Of a DNA stretch of 64,000 nucleotides, positions 1 to 7,566 are shown one piece after another. The notes under the pieces are model-generated. The model did no database searches, was not told where the DNA came from, and was given only the letters and a program-made list of their open reading frames with translations. The stretch spans positions 558,001 through 622,000 of the forward strand of contig NZ_CP022989.1 in the NCBI RefSeq assembly GCF_002278075.1, read 5' to 3'. Both the position numbers and the translations under genes were made by a program. The DNA comes from Paraburkholderia aromaticivorans (GTDB taxonomy: Bacteria > Pseudomonadota > Gammaproteobacteria > Burkholderiales > Burkholderiaceae). Numbering within the stretch: position 1 is the first letter of the stretch; each line of letters opens with the position of its first letter.

Positions 1-17
1 AGCGTCAGGCACAGTAA
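1..17 (+). CDS. tolQ: TolQ, C-terminal end (partial)
   Basis: Only the last few codons are present, ending Arg-Gln-Ala-Gln and a TAA at 15-17. The assignment rests on position: in Tol-Pal operons tolQ lies directly before tolR, and tolR starts 10 bp downstream after an AAGGAG ribosome site. No domain can be seen in so short a piece. Confidence 0.5.
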
Positions 18-27
18 GGAGTTCACG

Positions 28-474
28 ATGGCAGGCTCTCGCTCCTCCAGCATGCGCGGCAGCCGCTCGCGCCGCGCGATGGCCGACATCAACGTCGTGC
101 CGTATATCGACGTGATGCTCGTGCTGCTCGTGATCTTCATGGTGACCGCGCCGCTCGTCGCTCCGTCGATCGTCAATCTGCCGACCGTCGGTGGCGCCGC
201 GCCGCAGCAGCAAACACCGCCCGTCATCGTGAATATTCGCGCGGACGGCAACATGAGCGTCAAATATAAGGACGATTCGGGTGCGCAGCAGCAGGAAGAC
301 ATGACGAAGGCCGATCTGAACGGCTTCATCGCCGAGCGCGCGCAGTCGCATCCTGATCAGCCCGTCGTCATCGCCGCCGACAAGACGGTCAAATACGAAG
401 TCGTGATGAACGTGATGTCCGAGCTCAAGGCTCGCGGCGTCAAGCGCGTTGGATTGCTCGTCAAATCGCAATGA
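28..474 (+). CDS. tolR: TolR, ExbD/TolR-family biopolymer transport protein
   Basis: Inner-membrane component of the TolQ-TolR proton-driven motor that energises TolA and maintains outer-membrane integrity during division. The 148-aa protein has a basic N-terminus, one transmembrane helix at about residues 21-49 with the family's membrane Asp (Asp28, in PYIDVMLV), then a periplasmic domain. The length is normal for the family. A good Shine-Dalgarno (AAGGAG) lies 6-11 bases before the ATG. The stop overlaps the tolA start (ATGA), indicating translational coupling. Confidence 0.95.
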   Translation: MAGSRSSSMRGSRSRRAMADINVVPYIDVMLVLLVIFMVTAPLVAPSIVNLPTVGGAAPQQQTPPVIVNIRADGNMSVKYKDDSGAQQQEDMTKADLNGFIAERAQSHPDQPVVIAADKTVKYEVVMNVMSELKARGVKRVGLLVKSQ

Positions 475-1505
475 TCCGCAAGAACTCCGAATACCCGCTC
501 CAGCCACCGCGTGAACGCGGCACCGGGCGAGCCTTTGCGTTCGCGCTGGTGATGCACGCGCTGCTCGGGTTCTTTCTGTATCACGGCATTCAGTGGCAAA
601 ACAGTACGCCCGAAGGCGCGGAAGCGGAGCTGTGGACCGAAGTGCCCGATACGGCAATCCCGCGTCCCGTTCCGCCACCGCCCGTGCCGGTCGCCCCCGC
701 TCCGCCGGTGCGCGACGAACAGGCCGACATTGCGTTGCAGGAGAAGAAACGGCAGCAACAGGAAGCGGCTCGCCAGGCTCAGTTGGCCGAACAGCAACGT
801 CAACAGAAGCTGCAGGCCCAGCAGGAAGCCGAGGCCAGGCGCCAGCAGCAGCTAGCGGCGGAACAGGCCGCGCAACTCGCCGCGCAGAAAGCTGCGGCAG
901 CCAAACAGAAACAACTGCAGCAACAACAGCAACAACAGGAAGCCAGCAAGCTGAAGCAACAGCAACTGGCCGAACAGCAAAAGCAGCAGCAGTTGAAAGA
1001 ACAGCAGCAGGAACAGCAACAGAAGCAAGCCGAGGCTGAAGCGCAGAAGAAGGCCGACGCGCAGAAAGCCGCGAAGGCAAAGGCGCAAGCCGACGCCGCG
1101 GCGCAAGCGAAGAAACTGGATGCGGAGCGTCGCGCGCGGCTCGCGCAGATGCAGGGCCTCGCCGCCGCCGGCACCGGCTCGACCACCAGCGACGGGCTTG
1201 GAAAGAGTGGCACGGGCAGCGGCTCGGGTGGCACGGCGACCTCGCCGGGCTACTCGGACAAGGTGCGTCGCGCAGTGCGCCCGAACATCACGTGGGGCGG
1301 TGAGACCAGCGGTCTGGAGACGGTCGTTTCCGTGCGCTGCTCGCCGACTGGCACCTTGCTTGGCGCATCGATTTCGCGCAGCAGCGGCAATGCGGCGTGG
1401 GACGACGCAGCGCTGCGGGCCGTCCAGCGTACTGATCCGATGCCTCAGGACATCAATGGCAAGACACCGACCAGCTTCCTGATCACGTTGCGCCCGGCCA
1501 GTTGA
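471..1505 (+). CDS. tolA: TolA, envelope-spanning Tol-Pal protein
   Basis: Links the inner-membrane TolQR motor to Pal and TolB in the periplasm. The 344-aa protein has one N-terminal membrane anchor (about residues 21-40), a Pro-rich stretch, then a very long Gln/Ala/Lys-rich coiled-coil region (about residues 85-225) and a Gly/Ser/Thr hinge. It ends in a globular TonB/TolA-type C-terminal domain (about 255-344). The Gln-rich part is encoded by runs of CAG/CAA and may vary in length between strains. It overlaps tolR by 4 bp. Confidence 0.95.
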   Translation: MIRKNSEYPLQPPRERGTGRAFAFALVMHALLGFFLYHGIQWQNSTPEGAEAELWTEVPDTAIPRPVPPPPVPVAPAPPVRDEQADIALQEKKRQQQEAARQAQLAEQQRQQKLQAQQEAEARRQQQLAAEQAAQLAAQKAAAAKQKQLQQQQQQQEASKLKQQQLAEQQKQQQLKEQQQEQQQKQAEAEAQKKADAQKAAKAKAQADAAAQAKKLDAERRARLAQMQGLAAAGTGSTTSDGLGKSGTGSGSGGTATSPGYSDKVRRAVRPNITWGGETSGLETVVSVRCSPTGTLLGASISRSSGNAAWDDAALRAVQRTDPMPQDINGKTPTSFLITLRPAS

Positions 1506-1644
1506 TTCCAGCAGTTTGACAGTCAGTTGACGGCAGACACAGCGCTTCGCCCACCGGGGCGCGCTTGGGAACGAATTAGTTCTTTTCGGGTCTGTCTGCT
1601 GTCTTGAAGCGTTAGTAAAACCGTTTTTGGGGAATCCATACAGC

Positions 1645-2937
1645 ATGAGTTTGATGACCAAGCTAGGCCTGCGGACACTTGTAGCGTCGTGCCTGATCGC
1701 CGTCGGCGGCGCTGCCAACGCACAACTCAACGTCCTCGTAACGGGCGTCGGGTCCACCCAGTTTCCGATCGCCACGGCGAATTTCGCCAATGAAGCGAAC
1801 TCGCCACAGCAGGTCAGCACGATCGTGCGTCAGGATCTGCAGCGCAGCGGCAAATTCACGAACATCGACGCGGGCTCCACGCCGGTTGCCGAAACGGATT
1901 CCGTCGACCTCGGCAGCTGGAAGGCCAAGGGCGCCAACGCATTCGTGTCGGGCAGCGTGAACCGTTTGCCGAACGGCCAATATGAAGTGCGCTTCAAGCT
2001 GTACGACACCGTCAAGGGCGAAAGCCTCGGCGGTCTCGTACTCGTGAGCCCGGAAAGCGGCTTGCGCATGAGCGCGCACAAGGTCGCGGACTACATCTAC
2101 GCGAAGCTGATGGGCGGCCGCGGCGTGTTCGCCACACGCCTGTCGTACGTCATCAAGACGGGCGGCCGTTATCAGTTGCAGATCTCCGACTCGGACGGCC
2201 AGGACGCGCACATCGCGCTGTCGAGCCCCGAGCCGATCATCTCGCCGGCATGGTCGCCTGACGGCACCAAGGTCGCTTACGTTTCGTTCGAAAAGAAAAA
2301 GCCGATCGTCTACATTCACGATCTGCCCACGGGTCGCCGCATCGTGGTTTCGGACCAGAAGGGCAACAACAGTGCGCCGGCGTGGTCGCCGGACGGACGC
2401 ACGCTGGCCGTCGCGCTCTCGCGCACCGGCAACACGCAGATCTTCGCCGTCAATGCGGACGGCAGCGGCCTGCGCCGTCTCACGCAAGGCAGCTCGATCG
2501 ACACCGAGCCGTGCTTCTCGCCTGACGGCCAGTCGATCTATTTCACCAGCGACCGTGGCGGCCAGCCGCAAATCTACAAGATGTCGGCCCAAGGCGAAAA
2601 CGCCGGCGCCGCACAGCGCGTCACGTTCACGGGCAGCTACAACACCAGCCCGCGCGTGAGCCCGGACGGCAAACAGCTCGCTTATATCTCCCGCGTCGGC
2701 GGCGGGTTCAAGCTTTATATCCAGGACCTGCAAGGCAACACGGCCACAGGCCTGACGGACACGACACATGACGAATCGCCGAGCTTCGCGGCGAACGGTC
2801 AGTACATTCTTTACGCCACACAGGTGAACGGCCGTGGCGTGTTGGCCGCAGTATCGACCGACGGTCGCACTCGGCAGGTCCTGTCCGTTCAGGGTGGCAG
2901 CGTACGCGAGCCGTCCTGGGGCCCGTTTATGCAATAA
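1645..2937 (+). CDS. tolB: TolB, periplasmic beta-propeller of the Tol-Pal system
   Basis: Periplasmic protein that binds Pal and TolA. The first ATG with a sensible signal peptide is at 1645. A TTG six codons upstream is open in frame but unlikely to be the start. The hydrophobic leader ends in an Ala-Asn-Ala cleavage site before the mature Gln. An N-terminal TolB domain is followed by repeated blades with the recurring WSPDG / SPDG signature (for example near 2255, 2390, 2520 and 2660). The length of 430 aa is typical. It is 139 bp downstream of tolA and just before pal. Confidence 0.95.
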   Translation: MSLMTKLGLRTLVASCLIAVGGAANAQLNVLVTGVGSTQFPIATANFANEANSPQQVSTIVRQDLQRSGKFTNIDAGSTPVAETDSVDLGSWKAKGANAFVSGSVNRLPNGQYEVRFKLYDTVKGESLGGLVLVSPESGLRMSAHKVADYIYAKLMGGRGVFATRLSYVIKTGGRYQLQISDSDGQDAHIALSSPEPIISPAWSPDGTKVAYVSFEKKKPIVYIHDLPTGRRIVVSDQKGNNSAPAWSPDGRTLAVALSRTGNTQIFAVNADGSGLRRLTQGSSIDTEPCFSPDGQSIYFTSDRGGQPQIYKMSAQGENAGAAQRVTFTGSYNTSPRVSPDGKQLAYISRVGGGFKLYIQDLQGNTATGLTDTTHDESPSFAANGQYILYATQVNGRGVLAAVSTDGRTRQVLSVQGGSVREPSWGPFMQ

Positions 2938-2969
2938 CGTTGATGCAATAACACAAGGAGAGTAACCAA

Positions 2970-3479
2970 ATGATGTCAAAACTTCGCTTCGCTTTTGCTG
3001 TATTGATGGTCGGTGCGCTGGCCGCATGTCACTCGGGCGTCAAGCTCGACGAAAACGCTAACAAGGGCGGCTCGGTCTCGGCACAGCCGAACCCGAACGA
3101 TGTCGCAACGGTCAATGTCGATCCGCTGAACGATCCGAACAGCCCGCTCGCCAAGCGCAGCATCTACTTCGACTTCGACAGCTACTCGGTGAAGGACGAC
3201 TACCAATCGCTGCTGCAACAACACGCGCAATACCTGAAGAGCCATCCGCAACGCCACGTCCTGATCCAGGGCAACACCGACGAACGCGGCACCAGCGAGT
3301 ACAACCTGGCACTCGGCCAGAAGCGCGCTGAAGCTGTGCGCCGTTCGCTGTCGCTGATGGGCGTGACGGACTCGCAAATGGAAGCCGTGAGCCTCGGCAA
3401 GGAAAAGCCGCAAGCTACGGGTCATGACGAATCGTCGTGGGCACAAAACCGCCGCGCCGACCTCGTGTACCAACAGTAA
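2970..3479 (+). CDS. pal: Pal, peptidoglycan-associated lipoprotein
   Basis: Outer-membrane lipoprotein that holds peptidoglycan through an OmpA-like domain. The signal peptide ends in a lipobox with Cys20 (VGALAAC). The OmpA-like domain starts near residue 65 (YFDFDSYSV) and contains the peptidoglycan-binding NTDERGTSEYN motif. The protein is 169 aa, as usual. A strong AAGGAG lies upstream of the ATG at 2970. It sits between tolB and cpoB in the canonical order. Confidence 0.96.
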   Translation: MMSKLRFAFAVLMVGALAACHSGVKLDENANKGGSVSAQPNPNDVATVNVDPLNDPNSPLAKRSIYFDFDSYSVKDDYQSLLQQHAQYLKSHPQRHVLIQGNTDERGTSEYNLALGQKRAEAVRRSLSLMGVTDSQMEAVSLGKEKPQATGHDESSWAQNRRADLVYQQ

Positions 3480-3486
3480 GTAACGG

Positions 3487-4248
3487 GTGATGAGCCGAAT
3501 GACGCATCGTTTCTCCTGGCTGCGGTTTGCCGCAGCGGCCTGCGTCGCAGGCACGGCCCTCGCGGCTGTGCCTGCGCATGCGGGCATCTTCGACGACGAT
3601 CAGGCCCGCCAGGCCATTCTCGATCTGCGTTCGAAGACCGATAGCCTGTCGAGTCAGTTGTCGGCCGCCCAACGCACGATCCTCGATCAGTCCAATCGTC
3701 TCGACCAGCTCAATCAGCAGGTCGCAACGCTGCGTGGACAGAACGAGGACATGGGCAATCAGCTCGCCACGCTGCAAAAGCAGCAAAAGGACTACTACAC
3801 CGACCTGGATACGCGCCTGAAGAAATTCGAGCCGCAGCAGCAAACGGTGGACGGCGTCCAGGGCGAGGTGCAGCCGGGTGAGACCGAGTCGTTCAACGCG
3901 GCTTCGCAGCAGTTCCGCAACGGCGACTTCAAGAATGCGGCGGCGTCGTTCCGCACCTTCATCTCCAAGTTCCCAAACAGCCCTTACCAGCCGACCGCGC
4001 AGTACTGGCTGGGCAACGCGTTGTATGCGTTGCGCGACTACAAGGGCTCGACGGCGACCTGGCAAGGTGTGGTGAAGAACTATCCGCAGCATCCGCGTGC
4101 GCCGGAAGCGCTGCTGGCCATTGCGAACAATCAGCTCGAACAGGGTCAGAAGGCCGCGGCCAAGAAGACGCTGGAGCAGATCGTCGCGCAGTATGGCGGC
4201 TCGGACGTCGCGCAATCGGCCCAGAGCAAGCTGTCGCAGATCAAGTAG
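3487..4248 (+). CDS. cpoB: CpoB (YbgF), Tol-Pal-associated TPR protein
   Basis: Periplasmic coordinator of peptidoglycan synthesis and outer-membrane constriction. The protein has a signal peptide (cleavage near Ala-His-Ala), a coiled-coil trimerisation segment rich in Gln/Leu (about residues 45-110), and TPR repeats from about 130 to the end (FPNSPYQPTAQYWLGNALY is typical). The GTG at 3487 is immediately followed by ATG at 3490, and ATG 3499 is another option. It is the last gene of the tol-pal unit, with a strong hairpin 50 bp after the stop. Confidence 0.92.
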   Translation: MMSRMTHRFSWLRFAAAACVAGTALAAVPAHAGIFDDDQARQAILDLRSKTDSLSSQLSAAQRTILDQSNRLDQLNQQVATLRGQNEDMGNQLATLQKQQKDYYTDLDTRLKKFEPQQQTVDGVQGEVQPGETESFNAASQQFRNGDFKNAAASFRTFISKFPNSPYQPTAQYWLGNALYALRDYKGSTATWQGVVKNYPQHPRAPEALLAIANNQLEQGQKAAAKKTLEQIVAQYGGSDVAQSAQSKLSQIK

Positions 4249-4298
4249 CTGGCAGTAACGCGCAGTGTCCGATGTTATAGCCACGCGCGCCTCTCGCT

Positions 4299-4330
4299 GA
4301 AAAGCCCGGGTATCGCTACCCGGGCTTTTC
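4299..4330 (+). terminator. Terminator of the tol-pal operon
   Basis: A perfect 14-bp inverted repeat (4299-4312 with 4317-4330) with a 4-nt TCGC loop. The right arm ends in TTTTC. It follows cpoB by 50 bp and precedes the tRNA-Lys promoter. Confidence 0.85.
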
Positions 4331-4369
4331 ACTATCTGAAGTGCCCATAGCCCGGATGGGCGCGATGGG

Positions 4370-4399
4370 TTGACAGCCCGGTAACGCTATCGCTATAAT
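4370..4399 (+). promoter_or_regulatory. Sigma-70 promoter of tRNA-Lys
   Basis: A perfect -35 TTGACA (4370-4375), an 18-bp spacer and a perfect -10 TATAAT (4394-4399). The predicted start lies around 4406, a few bases before the mature tRNA 5' end, as expected for a strong stable-RNA promoter. The 16 bases around the -10 (4389-4404) recur exactly before mutL. Confidence 0.9.
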
Positions 4400-4413
4400 T
4401 TCGCTTCTCTTTT

Positions 4414-4489
4414 GGGTCGTTAGCTCAGCTGGTAGAGCAGCGGACTTTTAATCCGTTGGTCACAGGTTCGAATCCCGTACGGCCTACCA
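4414..4489 (+). tRNA. tRNA-Lys (anticodon TTT)
   Basis: A 76-nt cloverleaf. The acceptor stem GGGTCGT pairs with ACGGCCT (G-T and T-G wobbles). The D-arm is TAGCTCAGCTGGTAGAGCA. The anticodon stem is GCGGA/TCCGT, with loop C-T-TTT-A-A giving anticodon TTT at 4447-4449. The T-arm contains GGTTCGAATCC. The discriminator is A and CCA is encoded at 4487-4489. It has its own promoter and terminator. Confidence 0.98.
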
Positions 4490-4498
4490 AAAGATTCA

Positions 4499-4530
4499 AG
4501 GGCTTAGCGTTCGCGCTAGGCCCTTTTTCT
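4499..4530 (+). terminator. Terminator after tRNA-Lys
   Basis: An 11-bp stem with one G-T wobble (4499-4509 with 4514-4524) around a stable TTCG tetraloop, followed by TTTTCTTT. It begins about 10 nt after the tRNA CCA end. Confidence 0.85.
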
Positions 4531-5113
4531 TTGCTCCGCAATTCCTGACGCGCTCCGCAACCCCCCCCCCGGGCAGAAGAAACGCGGACGCTCTTCGCCG
4601 ATATCGAATCGGTGAGTTTTCCGAGATCAAGCGCCTCTACAGAAGCGTCGTCCAAGTATTTTTCGGTCGCCCGACCTTCAATCAGCAGAACCTCGTAACC
4701 GCGCCTCAGACACAGCCCATTTCGACGAAAAGCATAGGAAGGCGCGCTTCCGGCGTCTGGCCGCGCGCGCTGCGAAACGCCGCCTCTCGCCGCTGCGCTG
4801 GACCGGTGACGCGATAATCGAAATGCCGTGCCGATCGAGACTAGGCGATGAAGTCGGGCAATGCAGACATTCACGAGAGAACGCTGTCACCAGAATTTTC
4901 TCGCGACGCGTTCCACCATTTCGCTCGACGCAACCGGCAATTTCCTGGGCACATCTTCCTGGCATGGACAGGAAACAACGGACTCCGAATCTGAACATTT
5001 ATTGAGACATAAAGACGTGCAATGATCGCCGCCAGTCCAGCGAGACACGCTGAGACCGCTGCGTAAGCAAACGCTTTGCCAATGCCGCAGCCCCGCGCTT
5101 TCATTCCACCCAT
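4531..5113. other. Gene-poor stretch downstream of tRNA-Lys
   Basis: About 580 bp with no convincing gene. It holds a homopolymer of ten C at 4561-4570. Minus-strand open frames run through it: one around 4605-4740 looks protein-like (EVLLIEGRATEKYLDD) but has no clear start context and runs into the tRNA, and one from ATG 5104 begins with a plausible membrane helix and then becomes basic and irregular. Either could be a decayed gene. No att-like repeat of the tRNA 3' end was noticed. Confidence 0.5.
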
Positions 5114-5488
5114 ATGACCAATTTTCTGTTCGATCTCCTCTCGAACCTGGCTTTGCTGGCCTTCGTGCTGGCCGTTTGTCGTCTGTGCAATCGCCGCATA
5201 CCCGGCGCTTCGCTCAATGGTTCGCATATTTTCGCCGTGCTGGCGTGTATCGCATTTCTGCTCGATGCAGCGCTGACCTTTCTGGTGTTCGCCGACTCGC
5301 AGAACCGCTACGGCCACCTCAGCACATCAACGGCGTTCTTCGAGCGCGCCTGCGCGTACTGGCTCGCGATCATCGCCGCGCTCGCCTGGCGCCGCGCAGC
5401 GCGCCGCTCGCACATCGCGAAGGCAAGTACCGGCGCGCCGCTCGTCATCCACACTTCGCCGTACTCGAAATCGCATCTGCCGATGTAG
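5114..5488 (+). CDS. Small hypothetical membrane protein
   Basis: A 124-aa protein of unrecognised family. Three hydrophobic segments are visible, at about residues 4-24, 38-60 and 78-95. The basic connecting and C-terminal parts favour an inner-membrane protein. No good Shine-Dalgarno precedes the ATG. It lies alone between the gene-poor stretch and the MscS-type channel gene. An open frame on the opposite strand starts 10 bp away (ATG at 5104, minus), and at most one of the two is likely real. Function cannot be inferred. Confidence 0.5.
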   Translation: MTNFLFDLLSNLALLAFVLAVCRLCNRRIPGASLNGSHIFAVLACIAFLLDAALTFLVFADSQNRYGHLSTSTAFFERACAYWLAIIAALAWRRAARRSHIAKASTGAPLVIHTSPYSKSHLPM

Positions 5489-5711
5489 TCGCGTCCCCGT
5501 CACCATCGCTTCGAACGCGTCCGCCACGCGGCCGACTTTTCCCGCCAGACAAGCCATCAGGCAACGGGAACGCTCCTTGCGCATGCGCGCCCCGTCGCCT
5601 ATAACTTCCGAAGACCGATGTTACCGTTTGCGCCCATCGCCGGGCATTTGCCGCTGTATTGCACCACCGCAGTTCAATCAGTCGAAGGCAATTCACTCAA
5701 CGAGGAACATC

Positions 5712-6524
5712 TTGGATCTCGATACAGTTCGCGTCTTCATCATGACCCGGGGTATCGACCTCGGCACCAAGGTCGTCGGGGCGATCGTCCTGTGGATTGT
5801 CGGCCGCTGGCTCATTGGCCTGATCACCGGCTTTCTGCGTAAGATGCTGGCGCGCAACGGCCGGGTCGATCCCACGTTGGCGCATTATCTCGGCTCGATT
5901 CTCGGCGCATTGCTGAACCTGCTTCTGATCCTCGCGATCCTGCAGGTGTTCGGCGTGCAAACCACGTCGTTCGCCGCGCTGCTGGCCGGCCTTGGCCTCG
6001 CGATCGGTACCGCCTGGGGCGGTCTGCTGGCCCACTTCGCCGCGGGCGTGTTCATGCAGGTGCTGCGGCCGTTCAAGGTCGGCGATTTCGTCACCGCAGG
6101 CGGGGTCACCGGCACAGTCTCGGAGCTGGGCCTGTTCGGCACCACCATCGTGACGCCGGACAACGTGACGACGATCGTCGGCAACAACAAGATCTTTTCC
6201 GACACGATCTCGAACTACAGCCTTCTGCCTGTGCGCCGCGTCGAGCTAACGGCGAAGATCGCCAACGGCGTCGATCCGACCGATGCGATGAACCGGTTGA
6301 AGGCAGCCGTCACGCAGATTCCGAACGTGGCCGAGAGTCCCGCGCCGGACATCGAAGTGCTGGGCTTCACGCCGGAAGGCCCGCTGCTCTGCGTGCGGCC
6401 GTACGCGCACAACGAGAACTACTGGCAGGTCTACTTCGACACCAATCGCGCGATCATCCAGACCTTCAAGGAAGCCGGCTACCCGACACCGGAAACGCCG
6501 CTCGCGCCGCGTGCGGTGAGCTGA
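5712..6524 (+). CDS. MscS-family small-conductance mechanosensitive channel
   Basis: Inner-membrane channel of the MscS type, expected to release solutes on hypo-osmotic shock. Three hydrophobic helices occupy about residues 12-100, with the Gly/Ala-rich pore helix (LLAGLGLAIGTAWGG) before the MscS beta-domain (FKVGDFVTAGGVTGTV). The length of 270 aa matches short MscS proteins. I chose TTG 5712 because GAGGAA lies five bases upstream and the N-terminus then reads like the family. ATG 5742 is an alternative. The long in-frame extension back to 5577 is not protein-like. Confidence 0.88.
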   Translation: MDLDTVRVFIMTRGIDLGTKVVGAIVLWIVGRWLIGLITGFLRKMLARNGRVDPTLAHYLGSILGALLNLLLILAILQVFGVQTTSFAALLAGLGLAIGTAWGGLLAHFAAGVFMQVLRPFKVGDFVTAGGVTGTVSELGLFGTTIVTPDNVTTIVGNNKIFSDTISNYSLLPVRRVELTAKIANGVDPTDAMNRLKAAVTQIPNVAESPAPDIEVLGFTPEGPLLCVRPYAHNENYWQVYFDTNRAIIQTFKEAGYPTPETPLAPRAVS

Positions 6525-6629
6525 GCCAAGCATCTCGCGTGACGGGAATCGCCGCGGGCTGACACGGCGCGGATTCATCGCATCGCCAATTGTTCATTGT
6601 CAAATCCGCGGGATTCGGAAGCGCCAACG

Positions 6630-6664
6630 AAAACGGCGTCGCGAATCTCGCGACGCCGTTTTTT
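6630..6664. terminator. Bidirectional terminator between the MscS and DedA genes
   Basis: A perfect inverted repeat (6630-6644 with 6648-6662) with A-rich left and T-rich right flanks, so it can act on both strands. It lies between convergent genes, 100 bp after the channel gene and 25 bp after the minus-strand DedA stop. Confidence 0.85.
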
Positions 6665-6689
6665 GTCCGGCTAGTCTTGCGGCAAGACC

Positions 6690-7361
6690 TTAGCGACCGC
6701 CTGCATTCGACGCATTCTTGCGCATCATCTTCCACAACGCGCCGAGTACGACCGGCACAACGGCCGCGCCGATACCCACCAGCACGATCACATTCAGGTA
6801 TTGACGGATAAACGGAATGTTGCCGAAGAAATAGCCGAGCAACGTCAACAGCAACACCCAGAAAAGCGCGCCGGCAAAATTGAACAACTGGAACCGGCTC
6901 ACCGTCATTTCAGATGCACCCGCAACGAACGGCGCGAAGGTGCGCACCACCGGAATGAAACGCGCCAGCACGATGGTCTTGCCGCCATGCTTTTCATAGA
7001 AGTTATGCGTCTTCTGCAGCGCGCTGCGGTCGAGAAAGCGTTCGAGAAAAGGAATGTGCGAATTGAACACCCGCGGCCCGATGGCCCGCCCGATCATGTA
7101 ATTGACGGTATTGCCGCTAATGGCCGCCACAAGCAGCAACACAATCAACAAACCGATGTTCATCTCCCCGGTCGCGCAAAAAGCGCCGCCGATGAACAAC
7201 AGCGAATCGCCCGGCAGAAACGGCAGAATGACCAGCCCGGTTTCGCAGAACACGATCAGAAACAGCACCGCATAGACCCAGGCGCCGTACACGTGAATAA
7301 AGTCTCCGAGGAACTTGTCGATGTGCAAGACAAGGTTGACGAAATGTAGCAACGTGTCCAA
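6690..7361 (-). CDS. DedA-family membrane protein
   Basis: A polytopic inner-membrane protein of the DedA/SNARE-associated family, implicated in undecaprenyl-phosphate or other lipid flipping and membrane homeostasis. The family motifs are visible: FLPGDSLLFIGG (near residue 55), GNTVNYMIGRAIG (near 88) and the basic FARFIPVVRTFAPFVAG segment (near 135). I chose TTG 7361, which follows a TAAAGGA ribosome site and gives a 223-aa protein like the family. The longer frame from 7469 adds 36 unlikely residues. Confidence 0.88.
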   Translation of the reverse strand: MDTLLHFVNLVLHIDKFLGDFIHVYGAWVYAVLFLIVFCETGLVILPFLPGDSLLFIGGAFCATGEMNIGLLIVLLLVAAISGNTVNYMIGRAIGPRVFNSHIPFLERFLDRSALQKTHNFYEKHGGKTIVLARFIPVVRTFAPFVAGASEMTVSRFQLFNFAGALFWVLLLTLLGYFFGNIPFIRQYLNVIVLVGIGAAVVPVVLGALWKMMRKNASNAGGR

Positions 7362-7549
7362 AGAGAGTCCTTTATTAAGCGAATGTGACGGTGGCGGAAA
7401 CGGCCGTATCGGCAGGCCTGCAGCGATGGCGGCAAGCGCTCGCTCGCCGCCGCGAATTGACCGCGTCATGATACAGAAAGTGCCCGGCGGCGATTAAAAA
7501 TCTGCCGTGCTCAGGCGCGCTCGCCCGCGCCGCGAGCCTGTCGCGCCGA

Positions 7550-7566
7550 ATCGCTATAATTTCGCC
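7550..7566 (+). promoter_or_regulatory. Candidate promoter of mutL
   Basis: A perfect TATAAT (7555-7560) lies 6 bp before the mutL ATG, so transcription from it would start at or next to the start codon and give a leaderless message. No good -35 is seen at the usual distance. The 16 bases 7550-7565 are identical to the strong tRNA-Lys promoter core. Confidence 0.4.

Noticed and set aside
4425..4874. Minus-strand ORF ending in a Gly-Arg-Thr-Gly-Phe-Glu-Pro-Val peptide
   Set aside because: The C-terminus is the antisense translation of the tRNA-Lys, a well-known false protein. No start or ribosome site supports it.
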